DNA from: Bacteroidetes bacterium ADurb.Bin037
Lineage (GTDB): Bacteria > Bacteroidota > Bacteroidia > Bacteroidales > UBA932
NCBI GenBank assembly: GCA_002071175.1
Contig: MWER01000006.1
Location: forward strand, 1-64,000
Reading direction: 5' to 3'
Length of the DNA stretch: 64,000 nt
Below, one piece after another: positions 61,360 through 64,000 of this stretch. The notes beneath the pieces are model-generated. The model was not told the DNA's origin. It did no database searches and saw only the letters and a list, made by a program, of their open reading frames with translations. The first letter of the stretch is position 1; every line of letters begins with the position of its first letter. A program made the position numbers and the translations under genes.

Positions 61360-61686
61360 TTATTCTTCAGTTTCTTCACCCATCCTATAATAGGTTTCTC
61401 CTTCCTCAAATTCCTTTATGGCTATCAGTGTAGGTTTTGGCTGCCGTTCGTAATAACGTGAAATTTCAATCTGTTCCCTGTTTTCAAATGTCTCTTCCAA
61501 AGTATCAGCAAAGGTTGAAAATTCTTCCAGCTTGCTATTCAGCTCTTTTTTAACCTCCATGGCTATCTGATTTGCCCTTTGGGCTATGATCATGACCGTC
61601 TGGTAAATGTTCCCCGTCTCTTGTAATAAACCGGATATATCACGGGTGATTGTAGTTTCAGGTACAGGTTGCTTCTTGCTTTCCAT
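61360..61686 (-). CDS. rpoZ: RNA polymerase omega subunit, Bacteroidetes type
   Basis: A 108-residue protein very like the Bacteroides protein annotated as omega: ITRDISGL, IIAQRANQIAMEVKKEL (about 34-50) and FENREQIEISRYYERQPKPTL are conserved. It promotes beta' folding and assembly. Identification rests on remembered homologs. Confidence 0.82.
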   Translation of the reverse strand: MESKKQPVPETTITRDISGLLQETGNIYQTVMIIAQRANQIAMEVKKELNSKLEEFSTFADTLEETFENREQIEISRYYERQPKPTLIAIKEFEEGETYYRMGEETEE

Positions 61687-61692
61687 ATATGT

Positions 61693-62496
61693 TTAATTAT
61701 TATTTCTTGTTGTATATTGCTGTGCTTTCCGGAACATGTTATCCACTTCCCTTCTGTGTTGCGAATCCGGATATTCACTTATAAAATTATAATACTCGTC
61801 TATTACATTTAGAAATCTTTCCCGTTGCAATTCCGGCAGGCTGTTGTCTGCATACTGGTAATTGGCAGCAACAATGTAATACAGAATCTCTTCCCGGTAA
61901 CTGCTTTCCGGGTTGTCCTTGAGTGTTTCCTTCAAGGCATGGGTGGCAGCCTTATAATCTTCTATTGTATAATAAAGCCTGGCAGACTCAAAAGCCTTGC
62001 GGTCCAGGCGGTCATACATGTCAGCGAGCATTTGTCTGCAAACAACTTCATACTCGCTCCCGGGGTAATCATAGAGAAATTCTTCAATAGCGGCTATGGC
62101 TATACGGCTGGGCTGCTGGTCCAGTTCATAACGGTATGTGTTCTGGTAAAGACAATCTAGTCTTAGAAAACGCGCGTTTTTTGTAAAAGGACTGCGGGGA
62201 AATATTTCTACAAACCGTTTGAAATTATCCTCCGCAACTACAAAATCGTTTAGATGGTAATTACTCAGTCCAAGGTAATACTGTAACGTATCATCCCGTG
62301 TAGTACCACTGTAAACCATCTGTAATTGCTCCAGCAAGGGTTGTGCCCTTGAATATCTTCCGGCCTCAAAAAATTCAATGGCTTTATTAAATTTCAATTC
62401 ATAATCTGTGCTGCGCAACAGGGTTTCGAACTGATTCACGCAGGCAGCAGTTACCGTCAGCAAAAGGACCAGGAAAAAAAATAGTTGTCTTTTCAT
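61693..62496 (-). CDS. bamD: Outer-membrane assembly lipoprotein BamD
   Basis: A 267-residue lipoprotein with TPR-like helices. Signal peptide with lipobox TVTAAC (Cys near residue 19), then repeats including YYLGLSNYHLNDFVVAEDNFKRFV. BamD works with BamA, encoded at 51093. The ATG at 62496 (MKRQLFFFL) is preferred because the upstream -7 box (62512-62519) would leave only a few bases for the longer start at 62514. Confidence 0.9.
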   Translation of the reverse strand: MKRQLFFFLVLLLTVTAACVNQFETLLRSTDYELKFNKAIEFFEAGRYSRAQPLLEQLQMVYSGTTRDDTLQYYLGLSNYHLNDFVVAEDNFKRFVEIFPRSPFTKNARFLRLDCLYQNTYRYELDQQPSRIAIAAIEEFLYDYPGSEYEVVCRQMLADMYDRLDRKAFESARLYYTIEDYKAATHALKETLKDNPESSYREEILYYIVAANYQYADNSLPELQRERFLNVIDEYYNFISEYPDSQHRREVDNMFRKAQQYTTRNNN

Positions 62497-62511
62497 CAAT
62501 AACATCAGATG

Positions 62512-62519
62512 CAAATATA
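62512..62519 (-). promoter_or_regulatory. -7 box of bamD-rpoZ-recN-nagB
   Basis: Leftward TATATTTG, a perfect box, 15 bases before the bamD ATG. TTTG lies 11 bases upstream of it (62534-62531). Confidence 0.6.
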
Positions 62520-62534
62520 CGACAGTTTAGCAAA

Positions 62535-63467
62535 TTATAAGCCAGAACACATTGACAGGTAACGTTCCGCATCAATAGCAGCCATACAACCGCTTCCGGC
62601 CGCAGTAATCGCCTGGCGGTATTTGGGATCCTGCACGTCTCCTGCTGCAAATACTCCTTGAATATTTGTTTCCGAACTTTTAGGATTGGTAATGATATAT
62701 CCTTCCGGATTAACTTCCACCCACGGACGGAAAGGCTCGGAATTGGGATGATGTCCAATGGCCAGGAAAAAACCGTGTATATCAACAATCCTTTCCCTGC
62801 CCGAACTGTGTACCAGAAGGACTCCCGTAACGCCTGTTTCATCACCAAGGACCTCACGCGTCTGATGCTCCCACAACACTTCTATATTCGGGGTGGAAAG
62901 CACTCTTTGCTGCATCACCTTTGATGCCCTGAAGACATTACGCCTGACTATCATATATACTTTCCGGCACAGACCGGAAAGATACATCGCTTCCTCACAG
63001 GCCGTATCCCCGCCTCCCACAATAGCCACATCCTTTCCCCTGTAAAAAAATCCATCACAGGTGGCACAGGCGGAAACGCCCATTCCTATGAATTTTTGCT
63101 CCGATTCGAGGCCCAGGTACCTTGCGGTGGCACCGGTGGCAATGATCAGGGTTTTTGTCAGGATTTCAGTCCCGTCATCCAGTTTTATCCAAAAGGGCGA
63201 CCGGTCTAGTCTGGTCTCCGTAATGATACCTGCCCGAAGGTCTGTACCAAAACGTTCCGCCTGTCTTCGCAGATCTTCCATCAAAAGGTTCCCGTCTACT
63301 CCATCGGGATATCCCGGAAAGTTTTCAATCTCGGTGGTCGTAGTCAATTGACCGCCCCTTAAGACTCCCTCGTAAAGAACAGGTTGTAAATTGGCACGAG
63401 CTGCATAGATGGCTGCTGTGTAGCCGGCAGGACCGCTTCCGGCGATAAGGCATTTAATGGTTTCCAT
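62535..63467 (-). CDS. trxB: Thioredoxin reductase
   Basis: A 310-residue FAD/NADPH disulfide reductase. FAD loop GSGPAGYTAA (10-19), redox CATCDG (C134, C137), NADPH loop VGGGDTACEEA (about 150-160) and the C-terminal GVFAAGDVQDPKYRQ are all present. The gene precedes bamD by a 38-base gap. Confidence 0.97.
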   Translation of the reverse strand: METIKCLIAGSGPAGYTAAIYAARANLQPVLYEGVLRGGQLTTTTEIENFPGYPDGVDGNLLMEDLRRQAERFGTDLRAGIITETRLDRSPFWIKLDDGTEILTKTLIIATGATARYLGLESEQKFIGMGVSACATCDGFFYRGKDVAIVGGGDTACEEAMYLSGLCRKVYMIVRRNVFRASKVMQQRVLSTPNIEVLWEHQTREVLGDETGVTGVLLVHSSGRERIVDIHGFFLAIGHHPNSEPFRPWVEVNPEGYIITNPKSSETNIQGVFAAGDVQDPKYRQAITAAGSGCMAAIDAERYLSMCSGL

Positions 63468-63508
63468 TCAGTTTTTAGTATAAATGTATAAAATTCGTAA
63501 AAAAGCTG

Positions 63509-63516
63509 TATATTTG
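63509..63516 (+). promoter_or_regulatory. -7 box of tRNA-Pro
   Basis: TATATTTG, a perfect box, 13 bases before the tRNA. TTCG stands 11 bases upstream of it. Confidence 0.55.
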
Positions 63517-63529
63517 CACCTCTAAAAAG

Positions 63530-63603
63530 CGGGGCGTGGCGCAGTTGGCTAGCGCACTTGCATGGGGTGCAAGGGGTCGAATGTTCGAGTCATTTCGCCC
63601 CGA
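63530..63603 (+). tRNA. tRNA-Pro (anticodon GGG)
   Basis: A 74-base tRNA. Acceptor CGGGGCG/CGCCCCG with C1-G72, as expected for bacterial tRNA-Pro, anticodon stem CTTGC/GCAAG with loop ATGGGGT (GGG), discriminator A, no encoded CCA. Confidence 0.95.
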
Positions 63604-63718
63604 CTTTGAAAACCAAGCAGTTACAGATAATTTTGTGTAGCTGCTTTTTCTTTTGGGAAAACACAATCTTTTCAATCCCCATCTGGTCCGACAAGCTTCG
63701 TGCAAAGATATAAGAAAA

Positions 63719-63746
63719 AAAGGATGCCTGGTAAAGGACACCCTTT
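63719..63746 (-). terminator. Leftward Rho-independent terminator
   Basis: Read leftward, AAAGGGTGTCC pairs with GGCATCCTTT (about ten pairs including two G-T) and is followed by TTTTTTT. The A-run at its left on the + strand rules out rightward use. It implies a leftward transcript entering from the right. Confidence 0.75.
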
Positions 63747-64000
63747 CGTCTATAAAATTAATAATCAATCACGCATTTCTGCATTGTTTTGCAAAGTAAG
63801 CAACTTCGTCGATACAGGTTAGGCAGCTTGTGTAAGGGACATCAACGGATTGGTCTGGTAAAAATTAGCAAGTCCACATCATTCATGCCGTGGACAACGC
63901 CAGGATCACCTCACACGAGCGGTTCAAAACAAATTAACGAAGCACGTGCAGAGGAAAGGCCTATGCTCCGATACAGGCTACAAGCCGTGACCTGACTCCA
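63747..64000 (-). other. Unassigned stretch with hairpins, possibly a structured RNA
   Basis: No convincing protein gene: a 68-codon + strand frame (63789-63995) has no family resemblance I recognise. Read leftward it forms hairpins (GTCCAC/GTGGAC around a 12-base loop at about 63870-63895; GCCT/AGGC at about 63957-63976) and ends in the terminator at 63719-63746. It may be the 3' part of a small RNA gene that begins beyond the window. GAGGAAAG near 63950 on the + strand recalls RNase P RNA, but the flanking bases do not fit. Confidence 0.35.

Noticed and set aside
63475..63768. 97-codon leftward frame
   Set aside because: It is antisense to tRNA-Pro and crosses a terminator; its similarity to known proteins would be from tRNA mistranslation.
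63940..64000. RNase P RNA on the + strand
   Set aside because: GAGGAAAG is followed by GCC instead of TCC and the usual flanks are absent; the terminator points the other way.

Overview
The window looks like a chromosomal segment of an anaerobic Bacteroidetes, probably a member of the Bacteroidales. I infer this from the Bacteroidetes -7 promoter box (TAnnTTTG) in front of many genes, the F-type ATP synthase order atpDC-(small membrane protein)-atpBEFHAG, the short epsilon subunit, the Bacteroidetes-type omega subunit, BamA with Skp-like partners, and the KorAB ferredoxin oxidoreductase. I cannot name the genus from sequence alone.

Region 1 (1-7115) is a CRISPR-Cas locus, probably type I-B, read rightward. 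It holds the 3' part of cas3 (its start lies left of the window), a two-gene AbiEi/AbiEii nucleotidyltransferase toxin-antitoxin module, cas4-cas1-cas2 with overlapping ends, an AT-rich leader, and an array of 27 apparently identical 30-bp repeats with 26 spacers. The AbiE module sits exactly between the interference gene and the adaptation genes and has its own palindromic upstream region. Two spacers derive from the same protospacer but differ by one base at one end.

Region 2 (7306-14544, leftward) is a complete ATP synthase operon. Its promoter faces that of parE-parC (topoisomerase IV). Region 3 (14630-31048) is a housekeeping run: parE, parC, a shikimate kinase, recJ (opposite strand), lysS, a SpoU-type RNA methyltransferase, aroE, ssb, two tandem MFS transporters (opposite strand), purA and dxs.

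Region 4 (31059-44102) is the classic translation/transcription block: four tRNA genes (Thr, Tyr, Gly, Thr), tuf, tRNA-Trp, secE, nusG, rplKAJL, an attenuator-like double hairpin, rpoB, rpoC and a strong terminator. Region 5 (44150-49250) links glutamate to central metabolism: korA-korB (2-oxoacid:ferredoxin oxidoreductase), gdhA and a type II pantothenate kinase.

Region 6 (49145-55161, leftward) makes the envelope: murI, two Skp/OmpH-like chaperones, bamA, uppS and nadK. Then come pdxJ, a membrane-anchored Skp-like protein, purC and a LysM protein (rightward), followed by nagB, recN, rpoZ, bamD and trxB (leftward). A tRNA-Pro gene and an unassigned, hairpin-rich stretch with a leftward terminator close the window.

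The most unusual features are the AbiE module embedded in the cas operon, the re-acquired spacer, the palindrome in the CRISPR leader, several genes whose start codon lies only 8-10 bases from a perfect -7 box, and the unidentified structured region at the right edge.
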